A stretch of 64,000 nt of DNA from Rhineura floridana (GCF_030035675.1 NC_084480.1:132692738-132756737); one strand, 5' to 3'; shown: positions 31,748 through 42,340, numbered from the stretch's first letter. Numbers and translations: made by a program. Notes: generated by a model not told the origin, from the letters alone.

Positions 31748-33249
31748 ATCGTACTGATTGTCCAGTTATCCTGATTGACAACAGTTCTCCAGGACTGCAG
31801 AACGAGGTAACCTTCACCCCCCTGCAAGAGCTCCTTTAACATGGCAATTGAACCTGCAATGGCACTTGCATTATTATGGATGCATTGTGTGAAATATACT
31901 AACTGGGTAGAAGCTCACGGCTCCTGATTTTCTAATGGAGCTTTTTGAACTGCTGCATCAGACCTTACCATCTGAGGCTTCATTTTTCAGAATTTACTTG
32001 TATGTTTGTTGGTTTAGGGGTAAATGTGGAACATCTGTTTTCAGACTTCTTTTGCCTCCTTCCAAAGAGCAGACATACTGTTCCCAAGCCTAGTGATCTT
32101 CATGTGCAGATTGCATGGCGAGAAATAAACTTTGGGTGAAATTGCACTATAGAAATATTAAATCTTCATATCTAGTTGGGGTATGAATTTTCAGACAAGT
32201 CTTAACAGGTACTATGAAACTCCCACAGTTAAGAGAAGGTCACTGATAACAAATTGCCTTTTTAGTAACTGGCTTATTTTGTATTATTATTTAAGTAGTG
32301 ATCTTGGTGTGCGGGCATCTCTCCAGTTATGACTATGACACTTCCCCCCCCCCCCCGGATTGTATTACATCTTATCACGTGCATTCCTAGGCTTTCAGAT
32401 TACGTATGTGAAGCACTCTAAACGAACGGTATTAAAGGTTAAATACTGCCATGTTTTCTCCTTCTAAAATGTGTATTGAGCACTGCTGTATTCTCCAGAG
32501 CTACTTCCTTTCAACTGATGGAACTTGAAGTGGATCCACCTCTGATTATAGGAAATGCCTTTGGAGAACTAATTTAAAGGGCAAAAAGTATTGCTTTAGG
32601 GTCCACTAATCTAGGAACAGGTCTGTGAGTTGAGAGATGGTGGCAGATCCCAGACTATGTTTTGGCAGGGGGGAAATTATCCAGACACATTCAAGATAGA
32701 TGTATAGATAGCTTCATATTTTCCTACATTCACTCAGGCAAGATTTTGGGATGGGAAACAAACAGTAATAAGGAACTGCAAACTGGATTTTGTATTGCTT
32801 GAAAGTTTCCAGGTTAGAAACCTATGGGAAGTCTAAGAGTATCTATTACGTAATGGGATGCAACCACATCTTAAACATAGGGCATTTGAACTAATACTGT
32901 TCACAGTGGTGTTTGTCTGCTCTGTGACAGAACAGCTGTAAACTCTTTAAAGGGCAGTATCTATAATCTCACTGTAAACCCTTTAATTAAAAGTATCTCT
33001 AACCTTCTGCAGCATTATAGATTACGTGACCCTTGTGTCATTTTGTATTGTATCCTAATTGTTCTGGAAGAGGCTAAAGAAAGAAGCTGTTCTAAAATAA
33101 CATGCCTGTTGTTAGCTAATAAAGCACAAAAGATACTGTATCAGTTCCTTGAACACAGGCTGTAGTACAAAATATTATAGCTATTGGATTTATTTAAAAT
33201 ATTGCCTTCCTCAGATAAAATAGCATGGCTAGGGAGAAAACTGATTTAG
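31748..33249. other. Intergenic DNA, nothing recognised
   Basis: No gene recognised. A poly-C run is at about 32343-32357. Confidence 0.45.
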
Positions 33250-33337
33250 ACTGCAGTCCAGTACACACTTACTTGGGAGTAAGTCCCATTGAACCCAATG
33301 GAGCTTACTTCTGAGTAGACATGTATTGAATTGCAGC
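33250..33337. repeat. Palindromic MITE ('ttacttctgagtagac' family)
   Basis: 'actgcagtccagtacacact ... gggagtaagtcccattgaac' is mirrored by 'ccaatggagcttacttctga ... gaattgcag'. Decayed relatives lie near 4499, 30985-31075 and 50939-51052. Confidence 0.75.
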
Positions 33338-33934
33338 CTTTGCTTCTGAAAGAGTGCCTATAATTTAGCGGCCTTTAGCCCTTGACAGTGCTCCCAGTTC
33401 TAACTTTTTAAGCCTTGTGTGCAAATCCAGTTACAATCCAGTATCCTTTTACAATCCAGAGCACAGTAAAAAAAGGTGATGAATCTTTTCCTCCATGGGC
33501 CGCTTTTCCTTAGGAAAAATCTGTCAGGACCACAACCCAGCAGTGTGGGGGGCCTAGAGCCACCAGCACATACCCTCATTTGTTTAGTTCTCTTCTCCCT
33601 CCCTTTTCCTCTTGCACAGCATTTGGGCTTAGATTGGCACAAAATGCAAAGTGTTTTGTTTTTTAAAAAACTAACTGCTTGAGGGGGTCTTAGGGCAGTG
33701 CAGGGGGATCACTCCCCAGCTGTGACCATCTACCAAAAATTGCCCTTGTTGCATGGCAGTTAGGCTTAAACAGTTTCAATGAAAATGATTTTCTAAAGCA
33801 TAATTGGTGTGGGTGAGAATATTTAATATTTGTGATTTTGTGAAAGTGGTGCTTCAATGAAATGTAAAAGGAATCTATCTTGTAACAAATCTTGTAAAAT
33901 GACATTAAACAGACAACAACGCTACGGTCTTGCT
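33338..33934. other. Intergenic DNA, nothing recognised
   Basis: Short frames only. No repeat family recognised. Confidence 0.4.
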
Positions 33935-34259
33935 TTTTTAAAAAATGCTTTAATGTGAATAGGATTCTTCTTTCCCCCTTTTTTAGACTATTTTGTATGG
34001 CTGCAGCAGCCAGCTTCTCATAGAAAACCCTTGTCTGTCCAAAGCTTAAGCAGTAATAAATGCTTTAAATACTTTAAGTTGTCCAAAAACTTCTAGCTCT
34101 TGGTTCATAGCGCTCTCTGCAAAGCTTGTGCCATTGAATGTTAACTTACAAACATTCCACCTTCTTCACAAACTGCCTGAAGTCTTGAGCTAAGAGCTCT
34201 GGTTCCTCAAACGCAGGAAAATGCCCGCCCTGTGCCATGTAGGCCACAGACACCTGAGC
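33935..34259 (-). pseudogene. EPHX1-like C-terminal coding fragment with 3' UTR
   Basis: On the minus strand, 34259-34149 translates to a 37-residue segment containing 'QGGHFPAFEEPELLAQDF', followed by TAA (34148-34146). This matches the C-terminus of microsomal epoxide hydrolase EPHX1; the His of GGHF corresponds to the catalytic histidine (H431 in human, recalled). A plausible 3' UTR of about 200 nt follows with ATTAAA (33954-33949). Upstream of 34259 the homology stops and GC-rich DNA begins; no other EPHX1 exon was seen in the window. It may be a 5'-truncated retrocopy, a stranded last exon or a captured fragment. No long poly(A) tract or clear target duplication was found. The substrate-binding domain and the nucleophile are absent. 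Confidence 0.6.
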
Positions 34260-34634
34260 CCCATCGCGGCCGCTGCCGCCAGCGGCACCCACAGCAGGAG
34301 GGGTGAAGCGGCCGGCCGTCCTTTCCGGAGCAGGAGAACCGGCTCCGGGGCTAAGAAGGAGCCGGCCCGGCCTGCCTTCTACGGCTCCTGCTGAGGCTGA
34401 CAGGCTGCATGATAGGCCCCGTCTCGGCAGCGGTTGCTAGGAGACGGGGCCCACGGGGCCTGTCAGCCTCAGCAGGAGCCGCGCGGGGTGGGGCATCGCC
34501 ATAGAGACAGTGACAGCACAGAACGGGTTGGGCAGGAGGATTGTGAGGATTGTGAGGGGGGGGCAGGGCTAGGCCAGGCGTCTGTTTGAGCCGCGCACCA
34601 GTGGGGTGGGTGGGAGGTCTGGAAAGGTCCCAAT
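34260..34634 (+). promoter_or_regulatory. GC/CpG-rich block with a 100-bp hairpin
   Basis: Very GC- and CpG-rich and lying between the two gene fragments. From 34382 to 34481 there is a perfect 24-bp inverted repeat (34382-34405 and 34458-34481) with a second perfect 10-bp pair inside it (34416-34425 and 34441-34450). It may be a promoter or the 5' UTR of the NUP153-like frame, but no start site can be shown. Confidence 0.5.
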
Positions 34635-35258
34635 ATGGTTTCAGGGGAACGCCGCGGAGCTGCGGGAGAAGACAGCAGTGACAGCTATGGAAACGGCGGC
34701 GGCGGGAAGACCCGGACGCGGCGATACTACGTGGCTAAGCTTTACCCAAGGAACAAGCAGCAGGGGATTATAAATATCATGAAGGAATCTGTTAAGAGTA
34801 TGATTCCAACTTGGCTTCAGAGGTATTTCAGACAAAATGAAGCAACCCCAAGTGAACAAAGCTTAGAAAGCGTAAACTATCATCCTGCCTTTGCAGATGC
34901 TGCTGCTGACGATACCCTTGAGACTGATGGACGAATTACTCCAGAACCTGCAAAAATTCCTTTAGATGAGCCTTCACCAAGTAGATCTGGTTTAAATTTC
35001 ACAGATATTTTAACAAGACCCTCTCTGCATTGGACTCATCTTAATTACAACATCTTGGATTCCCCACCACCATTTTGTCAACCCTCCACATCTGCATTTT
35101 CAATTAGTAATTCTGGACTTTCACTTGGAAAGGAAATAGCGTCAAACTCCTCCTCTCCCCCACCCCTGCCTCTCCTGTTTCACTTAACCCTCCCAAGCCT
35201 TTTCTTCCTTGTTTCATTAAGATCCATCAGTACACAGAGAGGGGGGCGTGTGGAATAG
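34635..35258 (+). CDS. NUP153 N-terminal copy, apparently intronless, 207-codon open frame
   Basis: Residues about 23-168 match the N-terminus of nucleoporin NUP153: 'GGGGKTRTRR' (21-30), 'KESVKSMIPTWLQRYF' (50-65, the amphipathic-helix region of the nuclear-envelope-targeting part), 'TDGRITPEPA' (97-106), 'DILTRPSLHWTHLN' (124-137) and 'QPSTSAFSISNSGLSLGKEI' (149-168). In the parent gene at least one intron should interrupt this stretch (recalled gene structure), so a retrocopy is likely. Homology ends near 35138; residues 169-207 are new and hydrophobic-rich ('LLFHLTLPSLFFLVSL'). The zinc fingers and FG repeats are missing. The frame has no internal stop. Two AATAAA signals follow at 35309 and 35332. 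Whether it is expressed is unknown. Confidence 0.75.
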   Translation: MVSGERRGAAGEDSSDSYGNGGGGKTRTRRYYVAKLYPRNKQQGIINIMKESVKSMIPTWLQRYFRQNEATPSEQSLESVNYHPAFADAAADDTLETDGRITPEPAKIPLDEPSPSRSGLNFTDILTRPSLHWTHLNYNILDSPPPFCQPSTSAFSISNSGLSLGKEIASNSSSPPPLPLLFHLTLPSLFFLVSLRSISTQRGGRVE

Positions 35259-35308
35259 AGGAGGAAACAGAAGGGGGAATTTTTAAAAATCAGCTAAGAA
35301 AATATTAA

Positions 35309-35337
35309 AATAAAGCCACAAGAAATATTGAAATAAA
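35309..35337 (+). promoter_or_regulatory. Two AATAAA polyadenylation-type signals
   Basis: AATAAA at 35309-35314 and 35332-35337, within a short direct repeat ('aataaagccaca'). They lie 50-80 nt after the stop of the NUP153-like frame and could end a short transcript. Confidence 0.4.
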
Positions 35338-35438
35338 GCCACAGGAATTAGTTGTAGCACACTGCTGATGAAATCTGAAAGTTGCACATCTGCAGCAGAC
35401 ATTCATTTGGTCATCAAAAGGGCCCCTAAGGCTAAATA

Positions 35439-37250
35439 CCGTGCCTTGCAAAAGTAATCAGACCCCTGACCAATGCTCCTATATTACTGAATTACAAATG
35501 GTACATTGTAATTTTGTTCTGTATATTTTATTTTGAAACACAAACTCAAAATCAATTATTGTAAGGAGGCATTGGCTTTATGTTGGGAAATGTTTATAAG
35601 AAACATTAAAAACTGAAACATGTTACTTGCATATCCCCACAAATTAATATTTGGTAGAACCATCTTTCGCTGCAATAACAGTTTTAAGTCTTTTGAGGTA
35701 GGTATATACCAGCTGTGCACACAGTGTCAGGGATTTTGGTCCATTCTTCTTGGCAGATTCGCTCCAGCACGTTCAGGTTGGTTGGACGTTGCTTGTGGAC
35801 CACAATTTCCAAAGAGTGCCACAGAGTCTCAATGAGATTGAGACTGGGCCACTGTAGTTCACCTTTTTGTTCTTGAGCCATTCTAATGTTGCTTTGGCCT
35901 TGTGCCTGGGATCACTGTCCTGCTGAAAAGTGAATTTCCTCCCAAGCTTCAGTTTTTTAGTGGACTGAAGCAGGTTCTCTTGCAGTATTTCCCTGCATTT
36001 TGCTCCACCCACTTGTCCTTCGATTTTAACAAGATGCCCAGTCCCTGCTGATGAGAAGCATCCCCACAGCATGATGCTGCCACTTCACTGTAGGGATGGT
36101 ATGTCTTGAGGCATGGGCAGTGTTAGGTTTGTGCCACACATAGCGCTTTGAGTTTTGGCCAAAAAGTTCTATCTTGGTCTCATCTAATCAAAAAACATTT
36201 TCCCACATCGTAGCTGGGGCATTCTCATGCTTTCTGACAAACTCCAGACGTGCTTTCAGATGGTACTTTTTAAGTAAGGGCTACTTTCCTGCCACCCGCC
36301 CATACAGGGCAGTGTTATGCAGAGCTCTTGATACGGTTGACTGATGCACCATTACTCCACTCCCAGCTACTGAACTCTGTAGCTCCTTCAAAGTGATTGT
36401 TGGCCTCTCTGTGGCTTCACTCATAAGTCTCCTTGTTTGAGTGCTGAGTTTTGAGGGACAGCCTTTTCTTGGCAGTGCTTGGGTGGTGTGATGCAGCTTC
36501 TACTTCCTAATTATTGATCCAACTGTGCTCACTGGGATATCATTTTATGCCCTTTCCTAATCTATGCACTTGTATTACATTATCTCTCACTTCTGTAGAA
36601 TACTTTTTGGTCTTCATTTTCCTTCCAATCCACAGCCTGACTAATGATCCTTTAACAGTGGGGGTTTTATCCTGACAACGTGACAGCAGTTTTAATGGTT
36701 CACCAGTGGAGGCCAATGGTAAGGTAATTGTGTCCTCAACAGGGCAATTTCTTTCATCTGGGTAAACTGGGAGCTTCCACAACACAGGGGTTGAATATTT
36801 ATGCAAGCAACATGTTTCCGTTTTTTATGTTTCATACAAACATTTCCCTTTGAAATGTTTCCATTTCGATTTGAAGACATGATTCACTAGAAAAGACAAT
36901 AATGCTGGGAAAAACAGAAGGGAGTAGAAAAAGAGGAAGACCAAAAAAGAGATGGACTGATTCTATAAAGGAAGCCACAGACCTGAACTTACAAGATCTG
37001 AACAGGGTGGTTCATAACAAATGCTATTGGAGGTCACTGATTCATAGGATCGCCATAAGTCATAACTGACTTGAAGGCACATAACAACAAAACAAACATT
37101 TCCCATTGTAAAACCAACATCACCTTACAATAATTGATTTTGAGTTTCAATGTTTCAAAATATCATACAGAATGAAATTACAATGTACCATTTGTAATTC
37201 AGTAATATGAGAGCATTGGTCATGGATCTGAGTACTTTTGCAAGGCGCTG
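35439..37250 (-). mobile_element. Tc1-like DNA transposon, nearly full length, inactive
   Basis: Inverted ends more than 100 bp long: 'gtgccttgcaaaagtaatca' near 35441 and its counterpart 'gagtacttttgcaaggcgct' at the right. TA is present at 35437-35438; the right TA has become CA. Minus-strand frames carry transposase parts: N-terminal 'MKTKKYSTEVRDNVIQVHR' (DNA-binding end), 'MLWGCFSSAGTGHLVKIEG' and 'FTFQQDSDPRHKAKATLEWL' (catalytic Asp in 'QQDSDP') and 'LNLIETLWHSLE' (catalytic Glu). Frameshifts separate these pieces. An RTE-like LINE is nested at 36849-37091. Confidence 0.9.
36849..37091 (+). mobile_element. RTE/BovB-like LINE 3' fragment nested in the Tc1 element
   Basis: Family C-terminal coding ('gggaaaaacagaagggagta', 'gaggaagaccaaaaaagaga') and 3' end 'cttgaaggcacataacaaca'. 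Perfect 13-bp target duplications 'acaaacatttccc' at 36836-36848 and 37092-37104 lie in Tc1 sequence, so it inserted after Tc1. Confidence 0.85.
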
Positions 37251-37555
37251 CAAGTTCACAGCCCTAGCTGGCTGCATCACTATTTATGGGAATGCACTAT
37301 GCAATCCCTTTCTCTTGCACATGATTTTCAGCTAGTTTGAAGTTTCATACAAATCAAAGTTTCATATTTACATCTGAATCTGGGAAACTGTAGTTTGCAC
37401 AAACCAGATTGACAACAAACTAGGATAAAATTGTTTCAGGTCCTGGTTTAACTGTGGCTTGAAGAAAGCAGTTTCCTGAACTGTGGTTTGTTCTAAGTGG
37501 GAAGGGAAGCTTGAAAAAAATTCCTCCTCTCCAGTTCAGAGAAGGAACAATGTGG

Positions 37556-38710
37556 ATTTTATTTATTTATTTATTACATTTATATACCACCCCATAGCCA
37601 AAGCTCTCTGGGCGGTTTACAACAATTAAAAACATTAAAAAACAAATACACAAATTTAAAAACACATTTTTTAAAAAACAATTTAAAAACACATTAAAAA
37701 TGTCTGGGAGAAGAGGAAAGTCTTGACCTGGTGCCAAAAAGATAACAGTATTGGCGCCAGGCACACCTTGTCAGAGACATCATTCCAAAATTTGGGGGCC
37801 ACCACTGAGAAGGCCCTCTCCCTTGTTGACAGACTCCCAGCTTCCCTCCGAGTAGGCACCCGGAGGAGGGCCTTGGATGTTGAATGTAGTGTACGGGTGG
37901 GTTTGTGTTGGAAGAAGCGTTCCATCAGATATTGTGGTTCCAAGCTGTGTAAGGCTTTATAGGTTAAAACCAGCACCTTGAATTGAGCTCGGAAACATAC
38001 AGGCAGCCAATGCAAGCAGGCCAGAATCGGTTTTATATGTTTGAAACGTCTGGTCCCCGTTACCACTCTGGCCGCTGCATTTTGCACAAAGGCAGCCCCA
38101 CGTAGAGTGCATTGCAGCACTCTAACTTGGAGGTTACCAGAGCATGGACAACTGAAGCCAGGTTATCCCTTTCCAGATAGGGGCATAGCTGGGCCACCAA
38201 CCAAAGTTGGTAGAAGGCACTCCGCGCCACCGAGGCTACCTGAACCTCAAGTGACAGAGATGGTTCTAGAAGAACCCCCAAGCTATAAACCTGCTCCGTC
38301 AGGGGGAGTGCAACCCCATCCAGGACAGGTTGGACATCCACCATCTGATCAGAAGAACCACCCACTAACAGCATCTGTCTTGTCTGGATTGAGCCTCAGT
38401 TTATTAGCCCTCATCTAGTCTTGTCGCAGCAAGGCATTGGTTCAGCACGTTTAACAGCCTCACCTGAAGATGAAAAGGAGAAATAGAGCTGCATGTCATC
38501 AGCATACCGATGGCAACACACTCCAAAACTCTGGATGGCCGCACCCATCAGTTTCATGTAGAAGTTGAACAGCATAGGGGACAGAACTGACCCCTGCGGA
38601 ACCCCATACTGGAGACTCCAGGGTGCTGAGCAATGTTCCCCAAGCACCACCTTCTGGAGCTGACCCGCTAAGTAGGAGCGGAACCACCGCCATGCAGATT
38701 TTCTTGATCT
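37556..38710 (-). mobile_element. L2-clade LINE, reverse orientation, 5'-truncated
   Basis: From the (TTTA)n and 'gtataccaccccatagcc'-type 3' end on the left, minus-strand frames give the C-terminus ('FWNDVSDKVCLAPILLSFWH', 'PILACLHWLPVCFRAQFKVL'), then 'LVTSKLECCNALYVGL', then the reverse transcriptase segment 'QYGVPQGSVLSPMLFNFYMK' and 'HRYADDMQLYFSF'. Several frameshifts separate the pieces. Confidence 0.88.
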
Positions 38711-39840
38711 CCTGACCCAAGACTTCTCTTTAAATTACATAATGGAATTATTTTATTGTGTGTTTTAATTATGAATGTTTGTATTTTAATACTTTTGTAA
38801 TCAGTTTTATATTAGAACCCTATTTTGGCATTAATCAGTATACACATTTAATTTTTTAAAAAATAGTCCAATGCTCACCGTGGCACATTTTTGTGATGGG
38901 TTCCTCAGTCCCACTCACCTACCAAAATACCTTGTGCTTCGCTTTTAAGTCTCAGAGATCAAGGACTTAAAGGGAAAGGGGGGAGACTTGCAAAAGCTTT
39001 TTCCAAGTCTCCCCACATTTTCCTTTTAAGTTCCCCATCTTAAAGGGGGATGGGGGGAGAGACTTGCAAAAGCCTCTTCCAAGTTGGGAGACTTAAAAGG
39101 ACAGCCTGGGGAGACATGGAAAGGACTTTAAGACAGTCCCTGCCCTTCCATTTGAGCAAACGGGAGTACCTGTACCCACGTAGATTGTTCTAGCCTTCGA
39201 ATAACGGATGTGGGTCGTCATTACATGTGGGCAGGAAAACTTCATGCTGCCAGGAATAAAGAGGGAAAATAAGACTGGAATGATAAGGGCAAAAAAAAAA
39301 AAAAAGGCTTCGGTTCAGACGTGGAAGTGGCAGACATGTTTCTTAAGGTCTTCTAACTTTAGGCAGGAATTAATATATTTTGGCGGCCATATGTACTAAG
39401 GGCAAACGTTCTGAGAAGTTCAGATCGCAACGGAAGGATGAGGACATGTTTAGCTGGAAGGAATGCATGACGTAGAAACAGGAAAATTTAGAATAACATG
39501 TGTCTATTGCCTGGATATGAAACTTCCTGGTTTCTTTTGAAGTTTTTCTCCCCTCCCAATAGGAATTAAAAACTAATTGAAAACAAAAATCAACGATTTT
39601 TCAGCCCGTCCCTCGCAAAGATACCTTTGGTTTTTTAAAAAACAACAACAAAGAGTAAAATCCGGAAACCAAGTGATCACATTATGGTTTAAAATGTTGC
39701 ACGGAAAGTTGTTCAGCCTTTCCCCGATTGTCGTTGGGGGGTGTGTGTTTACTTTTGCCGTGGCTAATTTGGATTTCCAGCCAGAATTCCCGCTCACAAA
39801 AACATACCTCAGGTTGCAGTAAAGGTCAAGATAATTACAT
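38711..39840. other. Intergenic DNA upstream of the RNF20 promoter
   Basis: From 38960 to 39150 an imperfect internal repeat has two units of 'ggagacttgcaaaagc'-type sequence about 80-100 bp apart. Otherwise nothing is recognised. Confidence 0.4.
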
Positions 39841-40330
39841 TTGCCCTTTCACACTCGCTCGCAGCCCAACGCGAAAGCCGCAGGCTCTGTTGCATCCGCA
39901 TTTGCTCGTTTTCCCTAGCAAAGCGTCAAGTAGAAAGTCCCGGAATCTAGCGACAGTGTATCGCTGTCTAAATTTATAAAGCTATAGTGCACGAACGACA
40001 GCCATTTTAACTAAGGGCATATGCCGGTATCTGAAAGGGGGAGGAAAAAACTCAAGACGGGATTGGTTAAGCCGTCGTGTCGACGAAGGGCTGTTTCCTG
40101 CTTAGAACAACTGTCGGAGGCCGGAGGCTTGGTTGGGTCCGCTGCTAAGTATGCACAGAGGAGGGGAGAATCTGTGATGTAGGGAGAGTCCTTCGTTCCT
40201 GGGTTATGGTCGCCTTGGGGATCAGTCCTAGGACAGAAGGTGGCGGAGGCCGCTCAGTGCTGGAATGAATCAAGGGGGTTCGTTTCAGCTCTAGTGCTGA
40301 CGGGGAGGGGGCATCAAAGGGGCGGATGTG
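39841..40330 (+). promoter_or_regulatory. RNF20: Probable RNF20 promoter and noncoding exon 1 region
   Basis: CpG content rises here. There is a YY1-like 'acgacagccattttaac' near 39994, an ATTGG (reverse CCAAT) near 40061 and no TATA box in a convincing place. The exact start site and the exon 1 donor could not be chosen. Confidence 0.4.
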
Positions 40331-41112
40331 GGGCTGGGAGGCAGCAGAAGGGGTGACAGTAGTTTGTGTTTAGACTGTAGGCCCAATGAGTGGTCTCCGT
40401 GTGGGTGTGTTTGCTATCTCGAGATTTCAGAAGTTTCTAGTACCTTGGGAAGAGTGCCTCTAACCACGTGCAGAGTGCTCTCCCACTACTGGGAGTGCAG
40501 TTTAATTTCGAGAAACACCTCACACCCTTCTTATTCCACAGGCCAAACTTTGGATGTACAGGAGAGAAAGAAGGGAGAGAAGGAGAGTGAATATAGAAAG
40601 AGAGTGGAGGCTGTCACTAGTTCAGTCTCCAGAAAGAAAAAAGATCAAAGAAGCTCTTCTAGATTTTAATGGACATGGTCTGAGTTTTTCCCTTTTGCTA
40701 GATGTTTTCTTCTGAGGCTCGCTCCGAGAAGGTTTTGCTCCTCATGTGCAGGCCTCTATATTTGTGAGCATCCTTCTGTCAAGGGAACAGAAACTGTGTT
40801 CCCTATCCTGCGGTTTTGTTTGATCAGTCAGGATCTGTTTTGGTCCCTTGCTCTCTTTCTCTTTCTCCCAATTTCTATTCCGTTCCGGGTTTTTGTCTTT
40901 TCAAGCAGGCTGGATGTCATTTGAGTAAGTCTGGGAAGTACCATTGCCCCTAACCCATCCAGCTTTATTCAGCTTGCACAGGATGTGTGTCTAAAGATTT
41001 GATTAAGGCTCTTCTAAATTCCAATATGCTTTTTAAAAAAATTGGCTCTGATTCCAGGAGGTTGGAAGTTTTAACATCCACTAAGAAACAACTGCAAAAA
41101 AATTAAGTATGT
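40331..41112. other. Probable RNF20 intron 1, nothing recognised
   Basis: A 113-codon frame at 40328-40669 resembles no known protein. Confidence 0.35.
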
Positions 41113-41258
41113 CAAGTTGGGGGATCTGTGGCCCTCTGGATGTGATCTGTGGCCCTCTGGTTGCTGTCAGACTACAGCTCTCCTCACCTCTGACCATTGG
41201 GGCCGAAGAGAGTTAAGAATCCAACAACATCTGAAGGGCCACAGGTTCCACATCCTTG
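41113..41258. repeat. Palindromic hAT-type MITE with a local duplication
   Basis: MITE phrases 'gactacagctctcctcacct' and 'aatccaacaacatctgaagg'. At the left, 'gatctgtggccctctgg' occurs twice in tandem. Confidence 0.65.
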
Positions 41259-41341
41259 ACATAAGTGAACAAGTATCTACAGGTTCATTTTGCAGACTTC
41301 AAAACTGAACTATGAATGTTTGTTTTCATTTTGAAAACTAA

Positions 41342-42022
41342 GGCCACATTCACACTGTACATTTATTCCACTATTATTCCACTTTAAACAGTCATGGTTT
41401 CCCCCAAAGAATCCTGGGAAGTGTAGTTTGTGAAGGGTGCTGAGAGTTGCTAAGAGACCCCTATTCTCCTCACACAGTTACAATTCCCTGAGTAGTTTAA
41501 TAGTCAGTCCTTTTCCCCAGAGAATTCTGGGAATTGCCAGGTGTTGGAGAAGAGATTTGCAGATACCATGGACTGCAAAAAAGACAAATAATTGAGTGTT
41601 AGAACAAATTGAACCAGAACTATCACTAGAAGCTAAAATGATGAAACTGAGGTTATCATACTTTGGACACATCATAAGAAGATATGATTCATTAGAAAAG
41701 ATAATAATGCTTGGAAAAACAGAAGGGAGTAGAAAAAGAGGAAGGCCAAACAAGAGATGGATTGATTCCATAAAGGAAGCCACAGAACTTACAAGATCTG
41801 AGCAGGGTGGTTCATGACAGATGCTCTTGGAGGTCACTGATTCATAGGGTCGCCATAAGTCGCAGTCGACTTGGAGGCACATAACAACAACAAAGGGGAC
41901 TATGGCTTTCCTAACAACTCTCAGTATCCTTTACAAGCTACACTTCACAGAATTCTTTGGGGGAAAACATGACTGTTTAAAGTGGAATAATAATGGAATA
42001 AATGTACAATGTGAATGTGGCC
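41342..42022. mobile_element. Inverted-repeat DNA transposon interrupted by an RTE LINE
   Basis: Ends 'ggccacattcacactgtaca' and its complement at 42003-42022. About 200 bp of the left arm pairs with the right arm. The LINE at about 41548-41893 sits in the middle. It ends 147 bp before RNF20 exon 2. Confidence 0.8.
41548..41893 (+). mobile_element. RTE/BovB-like LINE 3' end
   Basis: Encodes 'MMKLRLSYFGHIIRRYDSLE' and '[20 protein letters not shown]', then the 3' end 'gggtcgccataagtcgcagt ... aacaacaacaa'. Closest to the family consensus among the copies here. Confidence 0.85.
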
Positions 42023-42169
42023 AAAGTGACCTCAGTGCATAAATTCTGATACAGCAGAATTATTCAAAGGTTTTTTCAAATAGGACTTTTGCAGATGGTT
42101 AGAAATCCTTACTGGGGGGAAAAATAGGGAAAAACCCATTTTGTTTTTTAAACCTTCCCTTTTCTTCAG

Positions 42170-42340
42170 GAAAACCTTTGGAGAGGTGGGCATCTCCAGT
42201 CCAATCCCACTATGTCTGGGATTGGGAACAAACGGGCAGCTTCGGAGACTAGTCCTTCTGGACCTCCAGAGAAGAAGGCAGGTGTTGAGGACTCAGGGAC
42301 TACAGTGGAGACCATTAAGCTTGGTGGTGTCTCCTCAACG
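42170..42340 (+). CDS. RNF20: RNF20 first coding exon, residues 1-43
   Basis: Acceptor 'tttcttcag' before 42170, 42-nt 5' UTR, ATG at 42212 ([10 protein letters not shown]), ends ...KLGGVSST before donor 'gtttgt'. Phase 0. Confidence 0.95.

Noticed and set aside
35684-36806. Minus-strand frames as a domesticated transposase
   Set aside because: Fragmented by frameshifts and still bounded by Tc1 inverted ends, so a decayed transposon is the simpler reading.
37683-38374. Minus-strand frames as host genes
   Set aside because: They are pieces of an L2 LINE (CNALYVGL, LHWLP motifs).
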